Below, in pieces: positions 1 through 8,240 of a stretch of 64,000 bases of DNA. The notes beneath the pieces were generated by a model. That model did not search any database, was not told where the DNA came from, and saw only the letters and a program-made list of their open reading frames with translations. The translations under genes and the position numbers were made by a program. How positions within the stretch are numbered: position 1 is the stretch's first letter; each line of letters begins with the position of its first letter. This DNA is from Acidaminobacter sp. (GTDB lineage: Bacteria > Bacillota_A > Clostridia > Peptostreptococcales > Acidaminobacteraceae), in NCBI GenBank assembly GCA_009881125.1, contig WXFH01000007.1, positions 1-64,000 on the forward strand. The letters are read 5' to 3'.

Positions 1-60
1 AAGCCCCTTTCTAAATGATTGTCTCAGCAACAACATTTTAAGGAGCAAAAGATATAAGTG

Positions 61-108
61 CATTATTTTTTTGAAAAAAATAATGCTGGGGAGGAATTAC
101 CCACCCCA
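61..108 (+). terminator. AT-rich perfect hairpin followed by a GC hairpin, upstream of fapR
   Basis: Bases 61-72 are the exact reverse complement of 74-85 (arms CATTATTTTTTT, one-base loop). A second small stem pairs TGGG G at 87-91 with CCCCA at 104-108. Together they probably end the transcript of a gene lying left of the window. The first 60 bases hold no gene I can name; one frame stays open from base 2 to 119 and could be the tail of a gene, but nothing in it is recognisable. Confidence 0.4.
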
Positions 109-136
109 ACATTTATTATAGAGCCTTGAATATTTA

Positions 137-145
137 TGTTATAAT
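137..145 (+). promoter_or_regulatory. Extended -10 promoter for fapR-plsX
   Basis: TGTTATAAT is a perfect extended -10 element (TG-N-TATAAT) about 44 bases before the fapR start. No good -35 is present at the usual distance, which extended -10 promoters tolerate. No FapR-type inverted repeat lies here, unlike at fabH. Confidence 0.55.
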
Positions 146-188
146 AGGACCAGGCGCTAAAAGCTACAGCAAATGGAGTGATTCCCCT

Positions 189-755
189 ATGGCCAGATAT
201 AAAAAACAGGAGCGTTTGAACCGTCTGACTGAGATTCTGACCCAGGATCCGTTTTTGACGGATGAGGAGCTCAGCGAAGAGTTGGGCGTCAGCATTCAGA
301 CCATCCGTCTGGACCGCATGCAGCTGAACATCCCTGAACTGAGAGAGCGCGTCCGTAAGGTTGCGACTGATAATTATGATAAAGTAAAAACCCTTGGGCG
401 CGGTGAAATCGTGGGTGAACTGATCGACCTGGAACTCAACAAGCGTGGCATTTCTGTCCTTGAAACAGATGAAACCCTCGCCTTTGAAAAAACCAAGATC
501 GTCAAAGGCCATTACATTTTTGCCATGGCAGAGTCTTTAGCTATGGCAGTGATTGATGCCCATGTCGCTTTGACCGGTATAGCCAACATTAAATACCGTG
601 TACCGGTCATCGCCGGTCAGAAACTGGTGGCTAAGGCGGAGCTGGTCAGAGTCAGAGGCAGTGAGTATTTTATTCACATCAACATCACCAGCAATCAAGA
701 TCAAGTATTCAGGGGCAAGTTCATCCTTGTTGCCCTGGACGGGAGTGTGATTTAA
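189..755 (+). CDS. fapR: FapR, malonyl-CoA-responsive repressor of lipid synthesis
   Basis: FapR represses fatty-acid and phospholipid genes and lets go of DNA when it binds malonyl-CoA or malonyl-ACP. The ATG at 189 gives 188 residues, the usual family length, and has GGAG at 175-178; an in-frame ATG at 126 sits upstream of the likely start site and is rejected. Residues about 5-60 form a DeoR-like helix-turn-helix (LTDEELSEELGVSIQTIRLDR), and about 90-188 are the hot-dog ligand domain (GEIVGELIDLEL, HVALTGIANIKYRVPV). It is followed two bases later by plsX. A matching operator lies at 1946-1964 before fabH. Confidence 0.95.
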   Translation: MARYKKQERLNRLTEILTQDPFLTDEELSEELGVSIQTIRLDRMQLNIPELRERVRKVATDNYDKVKTLGRGEIVGELIDLELNKRGISVLETDETLAFEKTKIVKGHYIFAMAESLAMAVIDAHVALTGIANIKYRVPVIAGQKLVAKAELVRVRGSEYFIHINITSNQDQVFRGKFILVALDGSVI

Positions 756-757
756 GT

Positions 758-1801
758 ATGACAATCCGGATTGGAATAGATGCCATGGGCGGTGACCATG
801 CGCCTGAAGCTGTCGTTAAAGGTGCTGTAGAAGCCCTCTCCATGATCAGTGCAGATCTCGTGCTGATTGGCATGGAAGACCAGATCAAGGCACAGCTCGC
901 TTCTTTAAAATATGATGCGAATCGGTTGATCATCCATCATGCCAGCGAGGTAATCGAGAACGAAGATAAACCCGTCAGAGCCATAAAGAGCAAAAAAGAT
1001 GCCTCCATGGTCGTCGGGTTTGAAATGCTTAAAAATGGCAGCATCGACGCGCTCCTTTCTGCAGGCAATACGGGTGCGCTCTTAGCGGGCGGGCTTTTAA
1101 AAGTCGGCAGAATCAAAGGCCTTGACAGGCCGGCGCTCTGTCTGCCATATCCGACGTCGAAAGGCTTCAGCGTTCTGATTGACGCGGGTTCCAACGCAGA
1201 CTGCAAGCCCCATAACCTCTATGAGTTCGCCGTCATGGGTACCATTTATGCCCGTGATGTCCTGGGCATTGAAAATCCTACAGTGGGTATAGCGAACATC
1301 GGCACAGAGGAAGGAAAGGGCAACATTCTTGTTGTCGATGCCTATCCAATCCTGAAAGCCAGTGATCTCAACTTTATTGGCAATATTGAAGCCAGGGATA
1401 TTCCAGATGGGGTGTGTGATGTCATTGTCTGTGACGGCTTTACCGGAAATATTATCCTGAAGCTGTCCGAGGGCGTCGCGTCGAGTTTCAGCGGCATGCT
1501 GAAAGCTCAGCTGATGAAAACCAAGAAGAACATGCTGCTCGGCATGCTGCTTAAGGGTGTCTTTACGGAGCTCAAGAAGAAGCTGGATTACACCGAATAT
1601 GGCGGAGCACCGTTCCTTGGGACGGAAGGCCTCATAGTCAAAGCCCACGGCAGCTCGAACGCGAAGGCTATCAAAAATGCCATACGCTACGCTGAGGTCT
1701 GCGTCAAGAGCCAAGTAGTGGAGCGGATCCGAGAAGAGCTTGGCAGGAAAGATCTCGAGGCGGCAAGACAATCTGCGTCTCCTGAAACCCAGGAAAGCTG
1801 A
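758..1801 (+). CDS. plsX: PlsX, acyl-ACP:phosphate acyltransferase
   Basis: PlsX makes acyl-phosphate from acyl-ACP and phosphate, the donor used by PlsY for the first acylation of glycerol-3-phosphate; it works at the inner face of the membrane. The 347-residue protein opens with the family motif GIDAMGGDHAPE and carries GNTGALLAGG and an EGLIVKAHGSSNA-type segment near the C-terminus. The start lies two bases after the fapR stop, so the two genes are co-transcribed and probably translationally coupled. A terminator at 1876-1908 closes this two-gene unit, so plsX is separated from the fab genes. Confidence 0.97.
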   Translation: MTIRIGIDAMGGDHAPEAVVKGAVEALSMISADLVLIGMEDQIKAQLASLKYDANRLIIHHASEVIENEDKPVRAIKSKKDASMVVGFEMLKNGSIDALLSAGNTGALLAGGLLKVGRIKGLDRPALCLPYPTSKGFSVLIDAGSNADCKPHNLYEFAVMGTIYARDVLGIENPTVGIANIGTEEGKGNILVVDAYPILKASDLNFIGNIEARDIPDGVCDVIVCDGFTGNIILKLSEGVASSFSGMLKAQLMKTKKNMLLGMLLKGVFTELKKKLDYTEYGGAPFLGTEGLIVKAHGSSNAKAIKNAIRYAEVCVKSQVVERIREELGRKDLEAARQSASPETQES

Positions 1802-1875
1802 TCAGGAAGCAGGGGACGTACATAGGCTTAAGCGTAATTTAAGAATTGCTGGATCTGTTGAAAACACAGGCCGGA

Positions 1876-1908
1876 ACAGGCACGTTAATGTGAGTGCCTG
1901 TTTTTTTT
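1876..1908 (+). terminator. Rho-independent terminator after plsX
   Basis: ACAGGCAC at 1876-1883 pairs perfectly with GTGCCTGT at 1894-1901, followed by a run of eight T. This is a clear intrinsic terminator that isolates fapR-plsX from fabH. Confidence 0.9.
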
Positions 1909-1919
1909 CGCCCAGGGAC

Positions 1920-1948
1920 TTGCCATATGCCGTTGTATCGTATATATT
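1920..1948 (+). promoter_or_regulatory. Sigma-A promoter of the fab operon
   Basis: TTGCCA at 1920-1925 and TATATT at 1943-1948 are separated by 17 bases. The -10 element overlaps the left arm of the FapR-like operator, so bound repressor would block RNA polymerase. Confidence 0.8.
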
Positions 1949-1964
1949 AGTAGCAGATACTAAT
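1946..1964 (+). promoter_or_regulatory. FapR operator before fabH
   Basis: The sequence ATTAGTAGCAGATACTAAT has perfect seven-base arms (ATTAGTA / TACTAAT) around a five-base spacer. This matches the known FapR box of Bacillus, whose half-sites are TTAGTA and TACTAA. It covers the -10 element and likely start site of the fabH promoter, and the cognate repressor is encoded 1.2 kb upstream. Confidence 0.88.
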
Positions 1965-2006
1965 ACGAGAAATAAATAACAAGTTTTAACATCTGGAGAT
2001 GATATT

Positions 2007-2996
2007 TTGATCAACCGAAAGAGTCGCATTCTCGGAACCGGCATGGCCCTCCCTGAACGCATTGTGACCAATTTTGATATGGAAAAGATCGTCGAAACCT
2101 CGGATGAGTGGATTCGCACCCGCACGGGCATCTCTGAGAGACGCTTTGCCGATGGTAACGAGACCAACTCCTCACTCTCAATCCAAGCCGCAGAGATGGC
2201 ACTTAAAAATGCCGGCATAACCGCAGATCAAATCGATCTGATCGTTGTCGCGACTATTACACCGGATATGGTGTTTCCGGCAACCGCCTGCATAGTACAG
2301 GACAAAATTGGGGCGACTAAAGCAGCGGCCTTTGATCTTGAAGCCGCCTGTTCCGGATTCTTATACGGTCTTGCTATTGCAGACCGGTTTATCGCTTCCG
2401 GCATGTATAAGCACGCTTTAGTCATCGGTACCGAGATCATGTCAAAAATCATAGACTTTAAGGACCGCAATACCTGTGTTCTCTTTGGAGACGGTTCGGG
2501 CGCAGTTGTCGTAGGACCTTCTGAAGATGAAAACCGCGGCCTCTTGGGATTTGACCTGGGATCTGACGGATCTGGCGGGAAATATCTGTATATGCCTGCC
2601 GGCGGCACAGAAAAGCCTGCGACGCTTGAAACTGTTGAAGCCCGTGAGCATTTCCTCAAGATGGAGGGCAAGGAAGTTTTCAAATTTGCCGTGCGCGTCA
2701 TGGAAAACGCATCGCTCAGAGCTATTGAAAATTCAGGGGTTTCATTTGAAGAAATCGATTTCCTGGTCCCGCACCAGGCGAATGAACGCATTATTTTAGC
2801 TGCGTCAAAGCGACTTCAGCTGCCTATGGAAAAAGTTCAGGTCAATCTTGATAAATATGGCAATATGTCAGCGGCGTCCATCCCTGTCGCGCTTCATGAA
2901 GCGGTCACACAAGGCAAACTCAGCGAAGGGGATCATGTGGTCATGGTCGGCTTCGGCGGCGGTCTCACTTGGGGCGCCTGTGTCATGCAGTGGTAG
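2007..2996 (+). CDS. fabH: FabH, beta-ketoacyl-ACP synthase III
   Basis: FabH starts fatty-acid synthesis by condensing an acyl-CoA with malonyl-ACP. The start is TTG at 2007, with GGAGAT at 1995-2000; the 329-residue product has the usual length. The catalytic triad is visible: Cys115 in AACSGFLYG, His256 in PHQANERI, and Asn286 in KYGNMSAAS. It is the first gene of fabH-fabD-fabG-acpP-fabF and sits directly behind a FapR-controlled promoter. The enoyl-ACP reductase, the dehydratase and acetyl-CoA carboxylase are not in this cluster and must lie elsewhere. Confidence 0.97.
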   Translation: MINRKSRILGTGMALPERIVTNFDMEKIVETSDEWIRTRTGISERRFADGNETNSSLSIQAAEMALKNAGITADQIDLIVVATITPDMVFPATACIVQDKIGATKAAAFDLEAACSGFLYGLAIADRFIASGMYKHALVIGTEIMSKIIDFKDRNTCVLFGDGSGAVVVGPSEDENRGLLGFDLGSDGSGGKYLYMPAGGTEKPATLETVEAREHFLKMEGKEVFKFAVRVMENASLRAIENSGVSFEEIDFLVPHQANERIILAASKRLQLPMEKVQVNLDKYGNMSAASIPVALHEAVTQGKLSEGDHVVMVGFGGGLTWGACVMQW

Positions 2997-3007
2997 GAGG
3001 CAGAAAG

Positions 3008-3958
3008 ATGAGTAAAATTGGAATAGTATTTCCGGGCCAAGGTGCCCAATATGTAGGTATGGGCAAAGAATTCGCCGCTCAGTTCGATAGTGCAAAAGCG
3101 ATCTTCGATCTGGCCGGAAAAAGTCTCGATATGGATATGAGCGCCCTTTGCTTTGACAGCAGTGAAGAAGCACTTCAGAAGACTGAAAATACACAGCCTT
3201 CCATTTTGACAGTCAGCTATGCCATCTATACCGCTGTCAAGGAAGTCTTGGGTCTTGAGCCTGATGCTTTTGCCGGACTTTCTTTAGGGGAATACACCGC
3301 GCTGGTCGCTGCGGATGCCATGGCCTTTGAAGACGCGGTGCGGATTGTCAGAAAGCGCGGACAGTTCATGCAGGAAGAAGTGCCTCTTGGAATAGGCGGC
3401 ATGGCAGCACTCCTGGGCGTAGAGCGCGAGGATGTTCTGAAAGTGTGTGAAGAAGCCTCAGTTTTTGGCATCTGCGAACCTGCAAACTTCAACTGCCCTA
3501 AGCAAGTAGTGGTTGCAGGCGAGCTTGAAGCCGTCAAAAAGGCAATTGAAATTTCCAAGAATTATGGAGCCAAAAAAGCGGTTTTGCTTCCGGTATCAGC
3601 TCCATTCCACACGAGCATGCTTCTTGGAGCCGGGGAAAAGTTGAGACAGGAAATGCAGAAATATGACTTTAAAGCGCCGTCTCATCCGGTCTACTCCAAT
3701 GTGACGGGTGACCGTCTGGATGCCGGCACGGATGTCAGGGAGAACCTCGTCAAACAGGTCTTTAATTCTGTTCTTTGGGAAGATTGCGTCGCTGCAATGG
3801 TCAGAGACGGAATCACGACCTTCATTGAAGTCGGTCCCGGCAACGCGCTGACAAAGTTTATCCGAAAAATTGACAAAGACGTTGATGTTTATAATGTTGA
3901 AAAGCCGGAAGACCTTGAGGCGCTCAGAGAGAAATTGAAGGAGGCAGCCCATGTTTAA
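3008..3958 (+). CDS. fabD: FabD, malonyl-CoA:ACP transacylase
   Basis: FabD moves malonyl from CoA to ACP to supply the elongation cycle. The ATG at 3008 has AGGAGG at 2995-3000 and gives 316 residues beginning MSKIGIVFPGQGAQ. The nucleophile is Ser92 in AGLSLGEYTAL; the family's common GHSLG appears here as GLSLG, a variant I recall from other Clostridia. The partner His201 is in SAPFHTSML. The C-terminal end overlaps fabG by eight bases. Confidence 0.97.
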   Translation: MSKIGIVFPGQGAQYVGMGKEFAAQFDSAKAIFDLAGKSLDMDMSALCFDSSEEALQKTENTQPSILTVSYAIYTAVKEVLGLEPDAFAGLSLGEYTALVAADAMAFEDAVRIVRKRGQFMQEEVPLGIGGMAALLGVEREDVLKVCEEASVFGICEPANFNCPKQVVVAGELEAVKKAIEISKNYGAKKAVLLPVSAPFHTSMLLGAGEKLRQEMQKYDFKAPSHPVYSNVTGDRLDAGTDVRENLVKQVFNSVLWEDCVAAMVRDGITTFIEVGPGNALTKFIRKIDKDVDVYNVEKPEDLEALREKLKEAAHV

Positions 3959-4691
3959 GGATCAAGTGGTACTTGTTACAGGCGGAACACGCGGTATTGG
4001 CCGTGCGATCAGCCTTGAATTCGCACACAAGGGCGCTAAACTCGTCGTCAATTATACGTCCAGTGAAGAAAAAGCCAAAGCGCTGGTGGAAGAGTTGGCG
4101 GCTGTAGGTTGTGAAGCTATTGCCGTCCAGGCGGACGTTTCCAAAGCTGAAGATGCGGAAAGGCTTACCGCTGAAGCAGTCAAGAAGTTTGGCAAAATTG
4201 ATGTTCTCGTCAATAACGCCGGAATCACGAGAGATAATCTCATCATCCGCATGAAAGAATCTGATTGGGATGAGGTCATGAATGTCAATTTGAAAGGCGC
4301 TTTCCTAATGAGTAAAGCAGTTGGAAAGCTTATGTTAAAGGCCAGAAATGGTGTTATGGTCAATCTGACTTCCGTTGTCGGCATCATGGGCAACGCCGGA
4401 CAGTCCAATTACAGCGCCAGCAAAGCCGGCGTCATAGGGCTCACAAAATCCCTTGCCAGAGAGTTTGCTCCCCGGGGTGTAAGAGTGAACGCCGTGGCAC
4501 CGGGTTACATTCTGACCGACATGACGAGTGTTCTCAGCGAGGACGCGACTTCACACTTTACTTCACAGATTCCCCTCGGACGTGCAGGAACACCTGAGGA
4601 CGTCGCTAAGGTTGTAAGCTTCCTGTGCTCACAGGACAGCGCTTATTTAACTGGTCAAGTCATTCATGTCGACGGCGGCATGTTGATTTAA
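3951..4691 (+). CDS. fabG: FabG, 3-oxoacyl-ACP reductase
   Basis: FabG is the NADPH-dependent reductase of the fatty-acid cycle. The 246-residue short-chain dehydrogenase has the nucleotide motif TGGTRGIGRAI (10-20), NNAG (88-91), and the catalytic Ser141, Tyr154 and Lys158 (LTSVVGIMG, NYSASKAG). The start overlaps fabD by eight bases, with GGAGG of the ribosome site inside the end of fabD, so the two are coupled. Confidence 0.96.
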   Translation: MFKDQVVLVTGGTRGIGRAISLEFAHKGAKLVVNYTSSEEKAKALVEELAAVGCEAIAVQADVSKAEDAERLTAEAVKKFGKIDVLVNNAGITRDNLIIRMKESDWDEVMNVNLKGAFLMSKAVGKLMLKARNGVMVNLTSVVGIMGNAGQSNYSASKAGVIGLTKSLAREFAPRGVRVNAVAPGYILTDMTSVLSEDATSHFTSQIPLGRAGTPEDVAKVVSFLCSQDSAYLTGQVIHVDGGMLI

Positions 4692-4716
4692 TAGACATTT
4701 GCTGATATAGTCTATT
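4690..4716 (+). promoter_or_regulatory. Hairpin between fabG and acpP
   Basis: AATAGAC at 4690-4696 pairs with GTCTATT at 4710-4716 across a 13-base loop, starting inside the fabG stop codon. There is no T-run, so it looks more like an RNA processing or stabilising stem than a terminator. The 78-base gap it sits in is the longest up to acpP in this operon. Confidence 0.4.
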
Positions 4717-4769
4717 CACGTAGGGTTAAATTAAAAACAAACAAAAAAAGATAAGGACAGGTGGACATT

Positions 4770-5003
4770 ATGTTTGAAAAAATTAAAGAGATTATCATTG
4801 ATCAGCTCGGCCTTGACGAAGATGTTGTCATTACGGAATCAACTTCTCTGATGGCAGATCTGGAAGCGGACTCTCTTGATGCCGTTGAAATCATCATGGC
4901 ATTTGAAGACGAATTCGGCATTGAAATTCCAGACGAAGATGCTGAAAACTTCAAGAACATTGGTGACATTTACCACTTCATTCAGTCAAAAAAAGCTGAA
5001 TAA
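4770..5003 (+). CDS. acpP: AcpP, acyl carrier protein
   Basis: AcpP carries the growing acyl chain on a phosphopantetheine arm. The ATG at 4770 gives 77 residues; the attachment site is Ser35 in [10 protein letters not shown]. The protein is strongly acidic, as is usual. An in-frame GTG at 4761 is also possible, but the AGGTGG at 4759-4764 is spaced well only for the ATG. A short terminator-like hairpin follows before fabF, so acpP could be made in excess over its neighbours. Confidence 0.97.
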   Translation: MFEKIKEIIIDQLGLDEDVVITESTSLMADLEADSLDAVEIIMAFEDEFGIEIPDEDAENFKNIGDIYHFIQSKKAE

Positions 5004-5013
5004 CCAAGAACTT

Positions 5014-5037
5014 GAGGGGCACTTGCTGCCCCTTTTT
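5014..5037 (+). terminator. Weak terminator or attenuator between acpP and fabF
   Basis: AGGGGCA at 5015-5021 pairs with TGCCCCT at 5027-5033 around a five-base loop, followed by T5. It lies inside the operon only about 30 bases before the fabF start, so partial read-through is expected. Confidence 0.65.
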
Positions 5038-5068
5038 CAATAGGTACCATTCTCGGGAGGGAAGCTGT

Positions 5069-6310
5069 TTGAATAAGAGAGTTGTTGTAACGGGTGCTGG
5101 CGCGGTCACACCTATCGGCATAGGCCGTGAGACGTATTGGAAAGCTTTAAGGGAAGGCGTTTGCGGCATTAAGCCTATTGCCTCTTTTGACGCGTCTGAG
5201 TATACAACGCAGGTTGCTGCGGAAATTAAAGATTTTGTACCTGAGAACTACATACCTAAGAAGGAAGCAAAGCGTATGGACCGCTTCACGCAGTTTGCAG
5301 TGGCTGCAGCCAAAATGGCAGTTGAAGACGGCGGGCTCGATCTTGAGACTGTCGACGCAGATCGCTTTGGCTGTGTTGTCGGTTCGGGTATTGGCGGTCT
5401 CTTGACTATGGAAGAAGAGCATGCCAAGATGCTTGAAAAAGGTCCTGGACGTGTGAGTCCATTCCTGATTCCAATGATGATTGGCAATATGGCAGCAGGG
5501 GCTGTTTCTATGGCGCTGAATGCCAAAGGGCCAAACTATTGTGTCGTCACGGCTTGTGCGTCAGGCACAAACGCTGTTGGAGAAGGCTTCAGGCTGATTC
5601 AGCGCGGTGATGCGGATCTCGTCCTCGCAGGCGGAACAGAAGCCTCTATAACGCCGTTTGGCATTGCTGGTTTCTGCAGCATGAAGGCCATGTCGACACG
5701 AAATGATGATCCTAAAACAGCCAGCCGTCCGTTTGACGTGGACCGTGACGGCTTTGTCATGGGCGAAGGCTCAGGAATTCTGCTGCTCGAATCTCTGGAC
5801 CATGCCCTTGCCAGAGGCGCGAACATTCTGGGCGAAGTTGTTGGTTTTGGCATGAGCGCAGATGCTTATCACATTACCAGCCCGGCTCCGGGTGGTGAGG
5901 GTGCAGCCAGATCCATGAAGAGCGCTTTGGCGGATGCGGGCATTGAACCTTCTGCGATTGCCTATATCAACGCTCATGGTACATCCACGCCATACAATGA
6001 CAGGTTTGAGTCCATGGCGATCAAATCCGTCTTTGGGGAGCACGCGAAGACTCTTTGCGTGTCCTCCACAAAATCCATGACGGGTCACCTTCTTGGCGCT
6101 TCCGGCGCTATTGAAGCGGTTGCCTGCCTGTTGGCGGTCAAAGAAGATTATATGCACGGCACTTATGGCATTCAGAACATCGATCCTGAAATTGGACTTG
6201 AAGTCCTTGCCAACCAGGGCCGCGCTGCGGAAGTGGAGTATGCGCTGTCGAATTCCCTCGGATTTGGCGGACATAACGCAACGCTCATCCTCAAAAAGTA
6301 TAAAGGTTAA
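5069..6310 (+). CDS. fabF: FabF, beta-ketoacyl-ACP synthase II
   Basis: FabF carries out the chain-elongating condensation of acyl-ACP with malonyl-ACP. The start is TTG at 5069 with GGGAGG at 5055-5060, giving 413 residues, the standard length; the frame is open further upstream but through the terminator, so that is not coding. Catalytic residues are Cys163 (TACASGTNA), His303 ([11 protein letters not shown]), Lys335 and His340 ([14 protein letters not shown]). It is the last gene of the fab unit and is followed by a strong terminator. Confidence 0.97.
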   Translation: MNKRVVVTGAGAVTPIGIGRETYWKALREGVCGIKPIASFDASEYTTQVAAEIKDFVPENYIPKKEAKRMDRFTQFAVAAAKMAVEDGGLDLETVDADRFGCVVGSGIGGLLTMEEEHAKMLEKGPGRVSPFLIPMMIGNMAAGAVSMALNAKGPNYCVVTACASGTNAVGEGFRLIQRGDADLVLAGGTEASITPFGIAGFCSMKAMSTRNDDPKTASRPFDVDRDGFVMGEGSGILLLESLDHALARGANILGEVVGFGMSADAYHITSPAPGGEGAARSMKSALADAGIEPSAIAYINAHGTSTPYNDRFESMAIKSVFGEHAKTLCVSSTKSMTGHLLGASGAIEAVACLLAVKEDYMHGTYGIQNIDPEIGLEVLANQGRAAEVEYALSNSLGFGGHNATLILKKYKG

Positions 6311-6332
6311 TTGCCTCGTTTCAAGAGGTCTC

Positions 6333-6372
6333 AAAAAACCCGCAGGTTATGAAAAAAACCGGCGGGTTTTTT
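6333..6372 (+). terminator. Terminator after fabF
   Basis: A6CCCGC at 6333-6343 pairs with GCGGGT6 at 6362-6372, with an inner GG/CC stem. A-runs and T-runs flank the stem, so it could stop transcription from either side. Between it and rnc (6373-6500) I see AT-rich sequence with possible weak -10 hexamers but no promoter I would defend. Confidence 0.88.
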
Positions 6373-6500
6373 CTAATGAGTTGTGTTTTCCGTATAAAAC
6401 CTATAAAATAACTCTGATAGGGATCTGGAAAAGCGCTTTTTAAGCACATTCTATGAAGTGAGTTTAGAAAGCGTTTTGCCGCTGAAAGGGCTGTATAACA

Positions 6501-7196
6501 ATGGATTATGGACAATTTGAAAGTGTCATTGGTTACCGGTTTAGGCAGCGCAAACTGCTGACTGAAGCTTTGACGCATAGTTCTTATTCGAATGAACGCA
6601 GAGGTGAGAACGTACAAAATAATGAACGGCTTGAGTTTTTAGGGGATGCAGTGCTCAGCATTGCGATCAGCGAGCGTTTATTCAAGCAATATACTGATCT
6701 GCCGGAGGGAGAACTGACGAAAATACGCTCGAAGATAGTCTGTGAGGCAACGCTCAGCGACTGCGCCAAGACCTTAAAGCTTGGTGAGGCAATGCGTTTT
6801 GGACGCGGTGAGGAAATGACCGGAGGACGCGGCAGGGCATCAATTCTTGCTGATGCTTTTGAAGCGCTGATTGCAGCGATCTATCTGGACGGCGGTATGG
6901 AAGCATCCTCTGACTTTGTTTACCGCCAAATGGATCGGGCTATTAAAGATGCCATAAGCGGAAAAGTGTTCCTCGACTATAAAACGCACTTGCAGGAGCT
7001 GATTCAGACCCAGCGGGACAACCGAATCCGGTATGAAATTATCCGTGAGGAAGGTCCGGACCACTGTAAAGTATTTCATACCCAGGTGCTGCTCAATGAG
7101 GAAATCGTTGGAGCGGGTCAGGGACGAAGCAAGAAGGAAGCGGAGCAGGAAGCCGCCCGGGCAGCCATTGCCTCACTGGAGTTGTCAGGCTCATGA
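6501..7196 (+). CDS. rnc: RNase III
   Basis: RNase III cleaves double-stranded RNA in rRNA precursors and in structured mRNA leaders. The 231-residue protein has the signature NERLEFLGDAVLSI (41-54) with metal-binding acidic residues, a second acidic motif in LADAFEALIAAIYLDGG, and a C-terminal double-stranded RNA-binding domain ending with AGQGRSKKEAEQEAA. Its stop overlaps the next start (ATGA). A likely substrate in this same window is the long hairpin before pnp at 47302-47398. Confidence 0.97.
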   Translation: MDYGQFESVIGYRFRQRKLLTEALTHSSYSNERRGENVQNNERLEFLGDAVLSIAISERLFKQYTDLPEGELTKIRSKIVCEATLSDCAKTLKLGEAMRFGRGEEMTGGRGRASILADAFEALIAAIYLDGGMEASSDFVYRQMDRAIKDAISGKVFLDYKTHLQELIQTQRDNRIRYEIIREEGPDHCKVFHTQVLLNEEIVGAGQGRSKKEAEQEAARAAIASLELSGS

Positions 7197-8236
7197 TTAT
7201 TCCGGTGTTTATTCCGCACCTTGGGTGCCCAAATCAATGCGTGTTCTGCAATCAGAAAACCATAACCGGTTTGGGGGAACATCTGACTACTGTTGAGACT
7301 GCCAGAACAGAGATTGAAGCCTGGCTGGCGCGGTCTGACGCGGAGGGGTCAAACGAGCTCGCCTTTTATGGGGGCAGTTTTACTGCAATTCCCTACGCTG
7401 AGCAGATCGCGTATCTGGAGCTCGCAGAAGAATACAGACAAAAAGGCCTGATCCGGACGATCCGGATATCAACCCGTCCGGACGCAATTGATCCGGACCA
7501 CCTCAAATTACTTAAAGCCTATGGCGTCCGCCGGATTGAACTCGGCGCCCAGTCGTTTGACGACCGGGTGCTTTCCATGTCCCAAAGAGGACACAGTGCT
7601 GTGGAAATTGAACGTGCTGCCAAGGGGATTCATGAAGCGGGCATTGATCTTGGCCTTCAACTGATGGTCGGACTTCCTGGGGATTCTCCTGAAACGGACC
7701 TTAAAGGTATTTCAGAAGCATTCAGACTCTATGCGACGACCCTCAGAATTTATCCTGCCCTGGTACTGAAAGGCACAAGCCTTGAAAAACTGCTGTTACA
7801 GGGTGCCTATGTGCCATTGTCACTGGATGAGGCCGTAGAACGCGTTGCTTTGATGATGGATGCCGTTGATGAGAAAAACTCAGAGATGACTCAGCCCAAA
7901 CTTGAACTGATTCGTGTAGGTCTCCAGGAAAACGAGATGCTCAGCGGTTCCGGAGAGGTTCTGGCAGGACCTCATCACCCAGCATTCAGAAGTTTGGTGG
8001 ATACCTTCAGATTTAAAACACGTCTGGATCAGGATGCTCAGCGCTGCAACTGGAGAGGCAAAAATCTGGAAGTTCATGTCAGGGGAAAGGACCTCAGCAG
8101 TTTTGTGGGGCACCAGAGGCGCAATCTGATTTACTTAAAGAACCATTATGGCGTGAGCGCACTCAGGGTCGTCAGGGACGAGTCCGTCCCCGCCATGAGG
8201 TATATCATCACTATTACGGAAAGTGACGGGAGGTGA
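7193..8236 (+). CDS. Elp3-like radical SAM protein of unknown substrate
   Basis: The first 30 residues hold a CxxxCxxC cluster site (GCPNQCVFCNQ), typical of radical SAM enzymes, followed by GGSFTAI and a TRPDAID segment as in the Elp3-like branch. Length is 347 residues. It overlaps rnc by four bases and is followed four bases later by smc. The same position between rnc and smc is common in Clostridia, to my knowledge. The region after the barrel (about 250-347) is not one I can assign, and there is no acetyltransferase domain as in true Elp3. A tRNA- or RNA-modifying role is plausible but is inference. Confidence 0.85.
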   Translation: MIIPVFIPHLGCPNQCVFCNQKTITGLGEHLTTVETARTEIEAWLARSDAEGSNELAFYGGSFTAIPYAEQIAYLELAEEYRQKGLIRTIRISTRPDAIDPDHLKLLKAYGVRRIELGAQSFDDRVLSMSQRGHSAVEIERAAKGIHEAGIDLGLQLMVGLPGDSPETDLKGISEAFRLYATTLRIYPALVLKGTSLEKLLLQGAYVPLSLDEAVERVALMMDAVDEKNSEMTQPKLELIRVGLQENEMLSGSGEVLAGPHHPAFRSLVDTFRFKTRLDQDAQRCNWRGKNLEVHVRGKDLSSFVGHQRRNLIYLKNHYGVSALRVVRDESVPAMRYIITITESDGR

Positions 8237-8240
8237 CGGC

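Noticed and set aside
63..512. Long minus-strand open frames, here and opposite many other genes (for example 1097-1771, 10038-10544, 48590-49381)
   Set aside because: They are mirror images of strongly supported genes, lack ribosome sites and recognisable domains.
3276..3300. FabD active-site motif GLSLG instead of GHSLG, as a sign of lost activity
   Set aside because: The Ser and His catalytic residues are present and the Leu variant occurs in other clostridial FabD proteins as far as I know.
5012..5068. Longer N-terminus for FabF
   Set aside because: The extra 19 codons run through the acpP terminator and upstream of the ribosome site GGGAGG.
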